A stretch of 64,000 nt of DNA. It comes from Megalonaias nervosa. Its lineage: Eukaryota; Mollusca; Bivalvia; Unionida; Unionidae. The notes beneath the pieces are model-generated. The model saw only the letters and a program-made list of their open reading frames with translations. It searched no databases and was not told the DNA's origin. Numbering within the stretch: position 1 is the stretch's first letter; every line of letters begins with the position of its first letter. Location: contig JAECUM010003665.1 in the NCBI GenBank assembly GCA_016617855.1, forward strand, positions 89,872 through 153,871. Reading direction: 5' to 3'. Shown here one piece after another: positions 1 to 12,886 of the stretch. The position numbers and the translations under genes are program-made.

Positions 1-1360
1 TACCCATAACATATACATGTTCAAACCATCTTGATCATTTTGCCTATATTACACAACATAACAGCTACATATGTTCTAAATGCAGACGAGCTTGCACACT
101 GAGACATCTCTCTCTCTCTCTCTCTCTCTCATAACAACAGTACTTTTGCTTTATTATAATTAGATTCTTGAATTGAGAGCAGAATGAGACAGAAAATATA
201 CGTTTACTTTGTACGTTTGTACCGTTAGGTTGTTGAGTAGCATGTGTACCGAAGAACTTGTTTTGGTATGATCCCTTTATTTTTCGTACACGGTCAGTAC
301 CACCAAATGATAATTATTTATTTTACATATAATTTTTCGTACACTGAAATTAATAATTATTTTTTTGTGTACGAAAAATTACATAAAATACGGTAGTTCA
401 TCAACATATACCTATCATGGATGGACAAGGTTATAAAAATCACAACCACTTCATGATGGACACATCACAGTTTGGATTAAATGTCAACCATGACAGCATG
501 TTTTTTCAGAAATAAACATATTTTACTATTGAAAATAACTTTTATACCCCTTAGTTTTATAATTACTTATGTCTGCCTTACCTAAACTCACATTTTTTTC
601 ACCTTCAATCATTAATTTCCCACTCAAATGATTTCTGCTCTATGACTGGGGCAACCAAATTATCAGGGTTTGGCAACCTAACATTTTAAATGGCCACTAA
701 AATTTACATGTAGGTCACTAAGTCTGATAGGAACTTTGAGTGCTGATTAAGAGAGACATTATTTTCATCCAATACATAGTGTCACTATTTCAGACCTTCA
801 TTTTCCTTCGACTTCAGGGATTTCAAAATCTGAGAGACCTCTGGTTTCATGAATGTGCTAACATAAGATGGACCAATGGGGTGACAGACAGACAGATGCA
901 AAGAGTTATATCAATATGCCCCTACCAGTTTTGCAGCAGAGGTTTCCAAAGGTTTTCATTGCCATATGTTATATGCTTTTTGTCTTCAGAAAGAGAGATC
1001 AAGATGCAAAGCACATGTATACAGAACATGTGAAGAAAAAATATAGTTGTTGGGATGAAAACAAGTAAATCAATGACTAATCAATTAAAGCATAATTAAA
1101 TTACTTATTTAGAATAAATTTTAAAACTTTTCGCTCATTAATCAAATACGAAAGTAGTTTTTCATTGTAATGCCAGACAAGGCACACTTTGGGGATACCC
1201 TATAACAAAAAAAAATGCATTCTATGAGTGTGTAGTTTCAAGATCTTGACATCCACCTTGCACTTTTTGTGGGTCATGGAAGCGGGACAACTTCTTCCTG
1301 ACAGCCATGTGCAGTGAGGGCATAAAGCAGAATAAAATGAAACAAGCATGCAAAACTAAC
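1..1360. other. Non-coding stretch, probably intron or flank
   Basis: No convincing coding sequence on either strand. A (CT)n microsatellite lies at about 107-130. The stretch ends at the splice donor of the minus-strand exon at 1361, so its right part is probably intron of that gene. Confidence 0.5.
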
Positions 1361-2409
1361 CTGCATCTGTGACCATGGCTGCCAAAGCCTCCTGATCTCC
1401 GGATTCACGACTTACATCTTCCAAATCTTCATCAGAATTCACTTCAATCTTTACAGCACTGAGGTCAAACTCTGTCACTGCACCAGAAAAGCTTTGGTTA
1501 ACCCCACTTGTTCCTGGTTGGGGATGAATATTTACAGAATTGTCCATGCTAACTCTATTCTGGCGAAAGCCTTTTGCAGACTGATGGCTAATGTTCATGC
1601 CAAGTACATTTGGCCTCTCATGTGTTTCTGAGCCAACTGTGCTGCCCATGCTGACTCTGTCAACTGAAAGCCTTAAAGAATGCACACTGTCAATTGGAGT
1701 AACCTGGGACACACCTTCAATAAAATCAAGAGTAGTTTTAGAGATATCTCTGCTAGTGTCCTTGCTCCGATCAGAATGCAAAGCAGATGTCCTTATTCCC
1801 TGGTTCTGCTGCTGTTCAACATCTTGTAAACTGAAAGTAGCCGACGGCTTCCCATAATCATTTCTTGTAGATCCTGTTTGGTAGCCAAAGTGGTGATGAC
1901 CAGTAGTTCCCTCTACTAAGGGTCGCCTGTCTGGAATGTTTTCTTGCTGCAGTGGCTCTCCTGAAGATTGTGATGGATGTAGATGATGAACATGATGTTG
2001 AATACCTGGAATCTTTGAGGCTGGCACATCACCATCTGAAGAACTTGAAAGCTTCCGCTTTTGACTAAAAGTATGTGATAAAGAGCTAGTTCCTGATAGC
2101 TGATGCAATGAAACTCCAGAGTCTAAAGGAATATGCACTGTAGGAATACCGCTACCTTGATTATCCTTATAAAGAGCACCAGAGTTCTTGATAGCTGTAT
2201 TGCTTGAAATAGAACACAATGCAGTATCCCTGCTTTGGACTAGATTTCTTGGTGACGCATTAGTGGAACCATCTTGAGATATAGAAGCATTATTGTATTC
2301 CATCACTGGTGGTGTTGAGGCCTCCCCTAGACTAGCAGATTGGGTTGGCTGTGAAGTCAATGAATCTAAGCTCTCCTCTGGATACTCTTCTTTAACTGTT
2401 GAACTATCC
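1361..2409 (-). CDS. Large internal exon of an unidentified Ser-rich nuclear-type protein
   Basis: The frame is open for the whole exon (about 349 codons) on the minus strand. It has a clean acceptor (TTGATTTTTCAG, AG at 2411-2410) and donor (CAG/GTTAGT, GT at 1360-1359), so it is an internal coding exon and not a start-to-stop gene. The protein is rich in Ser, Thr, Gln and His, looks disordered, and has a basic KRK stretch in the middle. Two psi-K-x-E sumoylation-like sites are visible, VKEE at the N side and VKIE near the C side, followed by an acidic NSDEDLED patch. Such composition is common in transcription or chromatin regulators, but I recognise no folded domain and do not name it. The 14.7-15.0 kb minus-strand exon could be an upstream exon of the same gene; this is inference only. 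Confidence 0.7.
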
Positions 2410-4489
2410 CTGAAAAATCAACGAAGAGCTTAATTAATCCCATGTATTTTCTGCCTACCCATTAGCATAGATTCTTCTAAATACATGTAAAAGACCCAAG
2501 TGAGCCTGAGATCACTCACACAACTGACAGTTATCTACAGTACTGAAAAGACACATTCCCACAGAAAGAATACTGTAAGTAAAGTATCTAACACAAATCA
2601 GTGTTTAAACATACTTAAATGTAATCAACGATAGCAAAGGAACGAAGAGAAAAGTCTATCAGGCACATGGAAAGCTTAGTTTTGCAGATGGGTTTCATAA
2701 TGGACAAGTTCCAAAGTTAACAGTGAACTTAAAATTCCTGAAGTTTGCACCAACCTAAAATTGAAATTACAGCATCAGTATTTTACAAATATAAAAATTC
2801 ATTTAAAAAAATTAAGTTTTGATGTGATTTCACTAAATAAATGTCACACAATACATTGTTACTAACAGAATGTAAACACTCTCAAGGAATGTTCAAGGAA
2901 TCTTGACAATCTAAAATATCCCTTGAATCAATGAATGAAGAACAAGAGAACTGCCTGAATGATCCTTGATTTAAGGTCAAGATGATCATTTGCCCGAGTT
3001 TTTATATGGTTAACAAAATAGAGATCATCATAATTATACAAACAAGACTTGTTCCCGATGTTCTGTCCAGCTTTAGGAATACAAACAAAATTACAAACAA
3101 TAAACAGCAATTGCATCAATAAACTGAAATAACAAACATCAATATTAATAATACCAATAACAATAACAAATAACCACCACAACCATGGACAAAAATTGGG
3201 TTTCATATCATTATATTTATTCTTATGTTTAGGGATGAAGAAATATGTTCAGAATTCTTGCTAATAACAGCCAAACAGCACTTTCTTTTTCAACATCGCA
3301 GATGGAGATCATTTTAAGCCGGTGCCTCCAAACTAAATCCTTGAAAAATTTACTTAGCATAAAACTATTTCTTCTTTTTAACTGCAAAGTGTTGAAACCA
3401 TTTTCAACATTCTTGAGCAATAAGATTATCAAATAAACTGCTGAGGCATGCTTAGATCAGTGTTTTCATTTAAGCCAAAGCAGACACCATTGGATGACTT
3501 TTGGTGAACACCCCACGCCAAAATGACCATCCGTTCTGGTGAATTAGTGACAGGATGATTTTCTGTACGTTCAGTGTGACAGCTTTATTGCTGGACTTCT
3601 GATGTCATAAAAGGTCTGTTGGTGAAACTGTACTAATATGACGACTAATTCTGGAAGAGTAGCAATCAAAAAGAATTTCAAGATGGTCAAATCGACACCA
3701 TGTGTTTTGGAGAAAAAAACCTTGTCGATACAACTTGACACTTAGGTGGACTAACAATGAGAATATTTTCATGATGGGGACATATTTGAGGACAGAGTGC
3801 ACCTTTTACATTTAGAATCCACCTGACTCGGAGAAATACATTGATGTTTAGTTCTCATATTATCCTGTACAACTCGTTGCTGGTATTAGATAAAAAAGCT
3901 AAATAAAATTATGTTACTTTCCCATCAAAAACTGGCTGTTTAGATTAAAATTAAAAAAGTAATGGCCTTGATTTTTTTTCTAATAATCAGAACAAGTGTA
4001 TTTGTTTCAAGCTATATCCCATCCCCACCATCTCTCTTTCAGCCTACTTCCCAGTCCATAATATAATAAGCGAACAGAGTGCAAGTTTTAAATGACTTAA
4101 ATTAGGGCAGTTCCTAGCAGTTACTGGTCAAACTTGTGCTTTAATGTTTCAAAATGCACATTAACTGTCAAAAGATGAGTGAATTTTTACTTTGAAGCCT
4201 GCCACTATGCCTGTTAACAATGGTCAGTCAGGAAGGTGTTGAGGTTCGACATTTTTTCTTAGCATGAATGTTTAAAAAAAACATTAACTTCTGAACTAAT
4301 TTTGTTTTGTTGTTTGTGAAAAAGAAATGAGTTTTGGACATGCAATATGGACTGAAAAACACAATCAGGTTGAGTAATACTTTTTGCATAAAACTGGTTT
4401 CAAGTGGGATACAACACAAAACAAAAAATATTTATCCTCTCCATTAATCTTTCAATGCAGTGCATACAAGTCTATCACAGTATAACATA
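2410..4489. other. Intron-like non-coding DNA
   Basis: AT-rich, with no ORF that looks coding on either strand. The short open frames at 2.9-3.4 kb and 4.2-4.4 kb have random composition. It is probably intron upstream of the 1361-2409 exon. Confidence 0.5.
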
Positions 4490-6120
4490 CAGGAGTTACG
4501 CTACCAGGTGAAGTGGGCGCCTAAGATGCCTAAAAAATGAAAACTTGGCCTTTTTCTTTTTCTAAAGCGAAAACGACTTCGCCATGTGATTTTTTAAGCT
4601 GTAGGCTGAGTGACCATAGCTTCTGAGATGCTCCCTTGCCTTAGCCAGTTACTTCTGGTGTTGTTTTGTAGCTCAAGGTGAAATATAGGCATCAAGCCAT
4701 TAAATAGTTGATTTCAGGTGCGCCGAGAAACAAACTCTTTGCACATTCACAAGCATGTGTTTTGATAGCTGATTGACCATTTGCCCTTAAACAAGTATAA
4801 TATGGCAGAAATGTGTTATATATGTCTCTGGTTATAGCAACTATTACTGGCCAATTTCTGCAAGTTATCACTTGATGATAAAAAAACATAAATTTCTGTT
4901 TCAAAACTTAAACAACAGTATGTAAACAGCAATTTGTGTTTTAACAATAGAGTCAGAGACCTGAAGGTTTTTAACTGCCACATGTGCACTATTTTTTTCA
5001 TAAAATTAGTTTGAAACCATAAGTAAACCTGTCAGGGGGAAATGATGGTGAACATCTCTGTGTCTGGGAAGTACACTAGGGAAAAATACCCCAACCAAAA
5101 TTGGAAAGAAAAAAAAACTTGTGTTAAAAATTCTGTTTTAAACTAGAAAACACTTGCAACACCTCGAAGGGGAAAACACAAACAAACAAAACACCTTTTA
5201 ATTTTTTTGGCGGCCAAGGGGGGGGGGGGCATCTGTCTGGTGCCCCCCTCCCCCAAAGGAAGTACCACTCTGTTATATTGTCTGTTTTCATCAACATCTG
5301 GCCAAAAATATTAAGGATAATATTCCACTCATAAAAAGCAAAATCTAAATATTATGTTACTGAAGGTTTAGCATAAAAAATGTGATTATGTAGGTCCCAA
5401 AGGTATGGGACAACAAATGCTATGCTGTGGAATTTGAGAAGCGCAGTAAGGTCAACATTGTTTTCACTCATTGTTGTGAAAATATGGAAAATAAAAGCAG
5501 CAAAGCATACATTATTTAACCAATGTTTGATGTTACTACACGTACACAGACAATCAATGGATTGTTGTATCGAAGCTAGAATGTGAGTGGTTAAATTAAG
5601 AAAGCCCTATTTCTAAAAATAGACTAACTAACATGTTGGCTGTTTCAATTCGGTTGGAAAGAAGGTTTTAGTTCATTCATATGCCAACTTTAATGATTCA
5701 GTGTGTTATCTATGAATAGTTATGGTAATGTTTAATCGGCAAACAAATAAATTAGGGTGAACAATATGGTATGAAGACATGGGTGAATTTGTTCTCATGT
5801 ACATGTTACTGGGGTTGTGTCAAACAAGTTTACAAATTTTCTTCAACTGCCATTTTATAGCCAACTTGCATAAAGAAAACAAAATTCTTGTTTATGGGTA
5901 GCTGATTAAGCACTTTTACTAACTTGCAATTACAACACTGTAATCTAGTTACTCCTATCAGTTAAAATTCATTACAATGCATATAACTTCTACAGTACCT
6001 CTTAAATTTATGGCCAAAATGCAATGCATATGAATATGATAATTTTTACACATCTACAAGATGTGTTTATAATAATATACAACTCAGAAAGTTTCTATCT
6101 GAAAATAAAATATTGCTTAA
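4490..6120 (+). repeat. Diverged direct repeat, copy A (about 1.5 kb)
   Basis: Aligns by eye along its length with 8455-9932. Both open with a GGAGT(T/C)ACGCTACCAGG block. Both also carry GATGCTCCC...TAG(C/T)CAGTTAC, CTAAATATTATGT, TGTAGGTC and TTACTCCTATCAGTTAAA in the same order, and both end near GTATTGCTTAAAAC / ATTGCTTAAAACC. Indels are numerous, so it is an old duplication or two copies of one interspersed repeat. No coding content is seen. Confidence 0.75.
5218..5254. repeat. G-run / C-run hairpin
   Basis: Twelve consecutive G, a short spacer, then TGCCCCCCTCCCCC. The arms can pair as a strong hairpin, and the G tract alone is quadruplex-prone. It lies inside repeat copy A and is absent from copy B, so it arose or expanded after the two diverged. 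Confidence 0.7.
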
Positions 6121-6210
6121 AACCAATGTCAAATGCAGATATGCATAATAACAAATAGAGAGAGCAATTCAAATAAATGAATGAAAACACCTACATGCAC
6201 ACACATAAAA

Positions 6211-6230
6211 ATATATATATATATATATAT
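6211..6230. repeat. (AT)n microsatellite
   Basis: Ten AT dinucleotides at the right edge of repeat copy A. Confidence 0.9.
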
Positions 6231-7489
6231 TCAGGGTTTTCAATAGATGTGTACCCTTGGGTTTTGACGCGTAAAATTTCAAAATGACCCATTTCTGACA
6301 AGTGGAAATTTTGACTTGTGCCTCTTTTTGACGCACATAAATTTTAGCTGGAGCATCAATCTTAATTACCCTTGATTCACTTCCGCTGTCCATAACAAAT
6401 TTACTGTATGAGGCAATGACTGACATCGGCTCAACAATAGTTTAGACCTTGACAGCCAATAACACCACATCAATGGAAGATATACATAAACTGGGTGGAT
6501 CTAAAAGTTCACGGAAGTCAGGCTTAGATTCAACAGACTTAGGTTGGATTGTTTTGAGATTATGTTTGAAGTTTATGATAGAGGAAGAGGAAAACAATTG
6601 TGACATGAATGGACCGCCTTTTGATCAAATATCACTACTGGTATGTTTGGACATCAAATTATAATCAACTGGTCAGAACTGGAGCAAATCGTTATGGTGG
6701 CTCGTGAAGCTGGTTGTCAATAGAAGCGGACCAACTTAAATTGTTTTATTGTCATGTTGCTTCAATTATCAGGATGTTTAAAAGTTCGGAATCATTTATG
6801 ACATCACTGGATTCATTTCAGATAAAATATTGGCATTTGTTTGATTGAGCATTAAATTATAATCAGTCAGACAAAACGGGAATATATGACTTCTCACTAA
6901 GGCAGTTTTCAGCTTGGGATTGTATTTTATTGGTGATTAATTTGCTTAAATCGGCAAAACGTTTAAAACCTCAAACATTTTAATTAATGGATCATTCAGA
7001 ATAAAATTAAACAGACATAACACTCAGTGTATACATCTGAACTTTAAAATAAAATGGTGCAAAGATGTGTATTTTCTTTTCCAACACCGTCTCAGAAACG
7101 ACCTGGCGGTGATGAATTTTCTGACCCTGAGACTCCAAAGAGTTCGTATCACTATATAACTGTAAATTCACAATTGCATTATTCTGATATACAAAGAAGG
7201 AATGTAGCTTGTGATAGGAATGATACTGTTCTGATAACTGAATCCGCTGATGAATTTACTAGTACTTGAATTTCTCTTAAATTTGTCAGCTCTGAGGAGA
7301 AGAAGAGTCAAACTCCGAAATTTGTTTGAAAATTTAAGGATGAGTGGAAACGTGAACTGACAATTCTGTGATGTACATCATTGATATCTGAATAATATAT
7401 AACCTTCATAGTTGTATGGGTATATTTTTGCATATAAAATGATTTGAGCAGTTGATAACAGAATATGTTGTAAAGTTGAAAATATAATA
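6231..7489. other. Non-coding or unresolved stretch
   Basis: Contains short open frames on both strands (6169-6426 minus, 7054-7269 plus) that I could not support as genes. Otherwise AT-rich, with nothing recognised. Confidence 0.4.
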
Positions 7490-7499
7490 AAGTAGCCCT

Positions 7500-7645
7500 G
7501 TAAAGCAGGACAACATTAGCATGGGATTTGGAGATTCCCAAAGGGCAGTAGAGAACAGAGAAAGATGGAGAGAACTGGTTGTAAAGCCAACTGTGGTGCC
7601 CCAATGACCTCTTGGGTTAAAGGACTGATGATGATGATGATGAGG
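7500..7645 (+). mobile_element. 3' end of a LINE with (GAT)n tail (relic)
   Basis: One plus-strand frame reads NRERWRELVVKPTVVPQ and then stops. This resembles the extreme C-terminus of non-LTR reverse transcriptase ORFs. It is followed within 40 bp by a (GAT)n tail at about 7625-7643, as expected for a LINE that ends in a microsatellite. Only the tail end is present, as in a 5'-truncated copy. The clade is not assignable. Confidence 0.45.
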
Positions 7646-7989
7646 CCTATAAAATAATCCTCTGTCAGTTTCATGTACAAAATATACACACAGTAACACA
7701 GTTAGAAAGAGAAACACTTTTACAAAAATGAGATTGTATATTTCTTACAAAATACTGAACAGGTATTTCTCATTATTTAGCACGAGATAATAAATCTTAT
7801 ACATTATTTGTTTCCACCAATAACGAGGAATCACAGCTATGAGATGACTGTCCAAAGAACTGACTCGAGAGATCTCAGTTTTGACTCTTTCAGGTTTTCA
7901 TTTCGACTCCTTAGATTTTGAGGTCAAGGGTCAACTGACACTTCTTTTTGGAAATCTATTGAGAACCCTGTATATTGTGTATATTACAT

Positions 7990-8096
7990 TGCTTCTACTT
8001 CTCTCTGTTCAGCTCTCGCTTCTCCCTGTTCTTGTTCTGTCCAAAAGGAGAAGTCACTTCTCTCTAACATTCAAGTCTAGCTTGACCCCTGACATA
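7990..8096 (+). repeat. Interspersed repeat fragment, copy 1
   Basis: Matches 12781-12886. Both contain TCTCCCTGTT, TTCTGTCCAAAAGGAGAA and a terminal CTTGACCCCTGA. The two copies flank the 8.46-12.73 kb repeat block, so they may belong to the same ancient duplicated unit. Confidence 0.7.
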
Positions 8097-8454
8097 GCTA
8101 TGACACATTTATGAAAAATGTATTAAGCAAAAGGCTTTTTTAAAAAAAAAAATGCATTTTTCATTGTAATAAAATCTATTTATTATATTCAAGAATGAGA
8201 CACTAAGAGTGATAGGTTATACTTATTAACTTTCAACTGAAGTTACCTGTAGCTTTTATTGCTAACTTAGAAATGACCATCTGAGACCATGCATTTTTCA
8301 AATGTGCTGCAATTATCTTCATATCTTCTATGGACTGAGTTTAGATATAAAATTTTCATATCGCTTTTTATTCAGAAGTAATTAAGTAAATTGCTGCTTA
8401 GCAATTCACTTTGTATTTAACAAGAATTTAAAAGTATAATAAAGTGATGAACCA

Positions 8455-9932
8455 GGAGTCACGCTACCAGGCAAAGTGGGTGATTAATTCGCCTGAAAAA
8501 AGTACACTTCGAATTCTGTCAGAAAAGTAAAAACAACTTTGTCCTGTGATTTTTTTTTTTTTTTATGCACAATGACTGTAGTTTATGACTTTTGAGATGC
8601 TCCCCCGCAGTAGTCAGTTACCTTCTGATAGTGTTGTTTTGTAGCCCAAGGCAAAATGTATTGTATGTGGTGTTGATACCAATCATACCAACAAACAAAC
8701 TCTTGCATATTCACAGATGTGTGTTGTAATAGCTAACTGACCATTAACCCTTTTCTGAGCAAGATATCAATGCTCAATTTCCTGAAGTTAGGCCTACCGT
8801 ACAGTACTATTTGATGATGAAACTTTACCAACTTGTTTTGAAATTTAAACATCAGTATGTAAATAGTAGTTTGGGTTTTTTTAAAATATAATCAGTGAAG
8901 AGCACTTTCTAATATTTTTAAAAAGAAGATTTTAAATGCCATATATGTATTAATTTTCTTTATAAAATCAGTTTGAAATCGTGAGTGAACCTGTAATGGG
9001 GGACATCGTTGTATCTATGAAATACCATTACATTAGATTGTCTGTTTTCGTAAATAATGGGGTAAATAGAATTTTTATAGATTAGAAAAAATATAGAATT
9101 CAATGAAAGCAGTCTAAATATTATGTGATAGAAGATTTAGCCTAAATATTTAATCATGTAGGTCAGAAACACGAGACAATTCTATGTTGTGGAATTCGAA
9201 GGCATGCTGTTAGGTCAAGGTTGTTTACTTAAAATCATTCACTTTTGTGAAACAAGAAAAGTTAGTAAATCAAATACTATTTGACCAATGCATGTCATTA
9301 CTACTAGTACACAGGCAAATAAAATCATAAATTTGCAGTCCTATCAATGGACTGCCGTAATGAAACAAGAAAGTGACTGGTTATATTAAGAAAATCACTC
9401 TTTCTAAAAACATATGCGCAATGGCACAAAAAGACTACTTGGTTGTGTCGATTCAGTTAGAAAAAGGGTCTAGTTCAGTCATATATCGACTTTAATGCTT
9501 CAGTGTGTTGTCTATGAATAGTTACAGCAATGTTTGATCACCAACAATGAAATTATGATGAACAGAACAGTATGGTTGAAGACACTTGTGCATTTGCTCC
9601 AATGTACATGTTACAGGAATTGTTTCAAAGGATTTTAGAAATCTCTTTATATGGCAATTTTATACAAAAGTTGTAGTATTTTTACTGACTTGCAATTACA
9701 AGATTCTAATCTTGTTACTCCTATCAGTTAAATTAATTATAATGTATAGTGTCTGCTGTGCTCTTTTAAAGTCCTATGGCCAAAATTCACTGCATGTGTC
9801 TCAAGCCAAACATACAAGTATGAATACAATAGGTATGTTTATTAATTTGTACACACATACAAAGTGTGTTGATAATAAACACACAACAGATTTTTCAACT
9901 TTGAAAAATAAGAAGTATTGCTTAAAACTAAT
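8455..9932 (+). repeat. Diverged direct repeat, copy B
   Basis: Partner of 4490-6120 (see there), shifted by about 3.96 kb. It lacks the G-run hairpin. It ends abruptly at 9932, where a different sequence starts (ATAAGCCGACCC). Confidence 0.75.
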
Positions 9933-10709
9933 ATAAGCCGACCCCCGAAACTGAACAGGTATAAACACTAAAAATTGCATGACCCGCATATAAGCCGACC
10001 CACAACTCCGAGACATCATAAGATGCACACGGCAAGTTCTAAATGTATTTATTTAGGCAAACTTATATTAACAAAAAGTACACGTACACTTATCTCAGGG
10101 TTGGCATGTATAATTATTAAAAAGAAATGGTTTAAATTTGTTTGAAAAGTAATTTATTTAATTTTCTGTTTTCTTATTGTTTCTGCCTAATTTAGATTTG
10201 TGTATAATTTGATCGAACAATGACAAGAATTGAGCAATTGCAAGTTGCTGTAACACTACCTCTCCCTTTTGACTCAATTATTGTTTGTTTATGCATTATC
10301 ACATTGGATATTTTATATCACTGCACCAGCAATAACGTTTTTAAAAACTGAACTGCATGTGTTTTTATTTTGCCTTGAAATTGTAAATATCTAACTCATT
10401 AAAATTTGATCCCAGTATGAAAACACAACGAACAACAAACATTTTGATTCAACGCTCGCAATTAGGATACTGAACGTATTTACATAATGGCGCCACCACA
10501 TGTGCACTGTAGCTTTGAACACAGACTGAATGAAGTACATTCAGCTGAATGAAGTGCATCTCTTGGGGTCGAATCATGGGCACCAATGCGCTAAACTTTA
10601 ATGATATCTCCAAAATACAATAATGAAGTTTCTGAAATAATCCTTCGAAAATTATGCTAATACCGTAAAATCTGAGTTATAGTTTGCTTTGATGTAAGCA
10701 ACCTTACAC

Positions 10710-11745
10710 CATACCTGTCAACTCTCACGCCAGGGAAAAAAAAAAAAATCCCGAATTTTGGGGTCACTCTGCCTTAGAATGGAACGCTGTATTATGTAAT
10801 TCATGTATTCATCTCTGAATTTGTTTTTCGTCTTTTTCTAATCCATCTGTGAAATTATTTGAAAAACATTTTTGCTCCCAACACACGCATCGACTAGACT
10901 AAATCTGACTTGACTTCTAGCGCCAAATACCTACAGACTGGTTCTGTACCTGATATAAAATAGAATAAAGAATCTGCCAACAAAGATTACAAATTAGAAA
11001 ACCAGTCTGTTCTCTCCTAACTAAGCCATACAGCTGAGCTGCTATAAATAGAAACCAAGGTCACAGTTTGAAAGTAGTATCCAGCATGTTCCTTGGAAAT
11101 AGGGCAGCTGCTAAATATAGAACATACCACTGTTAGGAAAGTGCATGCCAGTCTACAGACAAGCGTACTCTTATCTCGTAGTTAGGTAGAAGCCGTCTTT
11201 TCTAGAATACGGTCTGTGGGATTATTGGGATGTTAATAAAAATGAGAAAACAAATTATCAATTTTTTTGGGGAGCGGGATATAACGAAAACGCGTAATCC
11301 GGATACGTTTACACGTAAGGTGTAGATTTGGTGAAAATAAGCGTAATGATTACGCCAAAAGCGTAATGGTTGGTATGTATGGAATCATGATGGAGGGCCA
11401 GTCGTTTTCACAAAATAGTTGCATCGATAACGATTAACTTTTAATCAGTCGCACTGGCTTTCTTGCTTGTTTATTTAAGACTAATATTTAGCTATTGTGC
11501 AGTTTGGCCACAGTTGACCTGAATATGAAAGTAGGGCATGTCCTGGGGGAAAATAACTTGAGTCACAAGGAGAAAAAAAAGTGTGTTCTTTGCGAATTTC
11601 GCCCATATTAGACACGGAAGATCAATCAATATTAGTGAAAACAAGGCTTTAAAAATGCCATGAGAAACCTCCCGATTTTTGGTCACAATCTATGTATTTT
11701 TTTATTCAGTCTCCCTACTTGGCTTTTGAAAAATTGACAGGTATG
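10710..11745. mobile_element. Non-autonomous hAT-like DNA transposon with perfect 8-bp TSD
   Basis: Terminal inverted repeats CATACCTGTCAA (10710) and TTGACAGGTATG (ending 11745) are flanked on both sides by the identical octamer CCTTACAC (10702-10709 and 11746-11753). An 8-bp target duplication with short TIRs is the hAT signature. The 1036-bp interior carries no convincing transposase frame. An internal GTAATGGTTGGTATGTATG block near 11363-11381 resembles sequence at about 17370-17388, suggesting related termini elsewhere in the window. Confidence 0.8.
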
Positions 11746-12513
11746 CCTTACACCCCGTTTTACAGAACTACAGTAATCGTGCTAATATTATGGAATGAAA
11801 GGCAATTACACATCAATGTACTGGTTGCCGGTCAAAATTCCCTCTTAACACAACCCAGTTTTGGGATTTTAGAGATTAATTGGCCGATTTTGCTGTTGGA
11901 AAACAAAAGACAAATACGCCAAATATCAATAAAGGAGGCGCCGAAATATCAATCTTTAAATTGTGTGGAAAGTTATGTTGTTCAGCCAAAACACAAAACA
12001 TAGATTGATGATGATCTTAGTTGATCTGTAATGAGAATTTTAGCCTTTACTATTACCACTCTTCGTGAACATGTAAGTTATGCTGGTTATGTGCCTTGTA
12101 CAATTAAACGTGCGTACCTTTTCACAAATGTTACCTCAGTTTGCAGATAGCTTATATCATTGAAAATGAGGAACTCGTGAGCGCGTGATTCAATGTAAAT
12201 GGCACAGCTATTAAGGACTAGCTGAAATGTTATCCGGAAGAATGAAATTTGGTCGAAACAATGAATAAAGCAAAATCTGCATCTAATATATTTGGGAATA
12301 AAAAAGGATTAAAGTGATGCTATGCACGCTTTACACCGTGTAAGTACTGTACATTATAGTTCAGCCTTGTCTCCCGGGTAAACTCAACTGGCCCGCAAAT
12401 TATGAAGTCTGTATTTACCTTTATTTAATTTCGTGTTGGAGAAATCAGAAAATATGCACATGCAGAATAATAACAAAATCAATCATAGTACTTGATAAGA
12501 GTTTAATAACTGT

Positions 12514-12592
12514 CGGGACACCAAAAATGATTTTTTTTTTTACATGCATATGTCTTAGCACACAGAAAAAAATCATTTTTTTTCGTGTCCCA
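12514..12592. repeat. Imperfect inverted repeat (hairpin)
   Basis: GGGACACCAAAAATGATTTT and AAAATCATTTTTTTTCGTGTCCC face each other across about 30 bp. It could form a stem of roughly 22 bp. It is probably part of the surrounding mobile element. Confidence 0.6.
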
Positions 12593-12780
12593 AGATTTAC
12601 AGCCTATACAGTAGTCAATAAAAAGACTTAAAATTCTCAAGTTTAGACATTGGCCAGCGGATAAGTCGACCCCCCTACTTCCAGGCCTTTATTTTTTCCT
12701 AAATTATTCGGCTTATACGCGAGTATATACGGTAATTAAAAATTAAAATAAGAGAAAGAAAACACACACACTATATATAT

Positions 12781-12886
12781 CTTGCATTTCTTGCTCTGCT
12801 CTCTCTTCTCCCTGTTGAGCTCCCCCTTTTTCCTGTTCTGTCCAAAAGGAGAAATCACTAAAATTCAAGTCAAGCTTGACCCCTGA
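12781..12886 (+). repeat. Interspersed repeat fragment, copy 2
   Basis: Partner of 7990-8096; shared blocks are listed there. Confidence 0.65.

Larger units (their letters stand above)
9933..12734. mobile_element. Composite insertion with ATAAGCCGA-type ends
   Basis: The left edge reads ATAAGCCGACCCCC. The right edge, reversed, reads TTACCGTATATACTCGCG followed by TATAAGCCGA, so related sequence faces inward at both ends. The left copy looks truncated, because the outer TACCGTATATACTCGCG part is missing. Inside lie a complete hAT-like element (10710-11745), a hairpin at 12514-12592 and no intact transposase. I read it as a decayed DNA transposon that landed at the edge of repeat copy B. The family is not assigned. 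Confidence 0.45.

Noticed and set aside
6169..6426. Minus-strand 85-codon frame (MDSGSESRVIKIDAP...)
   Set aside because: Looks mildly coding but runs into the (AT)n tract, has no splice or start support and no recognised family. It may be a transposon fragment.
7054..7269. Plus-strand 71-codon frame with an acceptor-like CTCAG at 7095
   Set aside because: Composition is plausible for a terminal exon, but there is no partner exon or family match.
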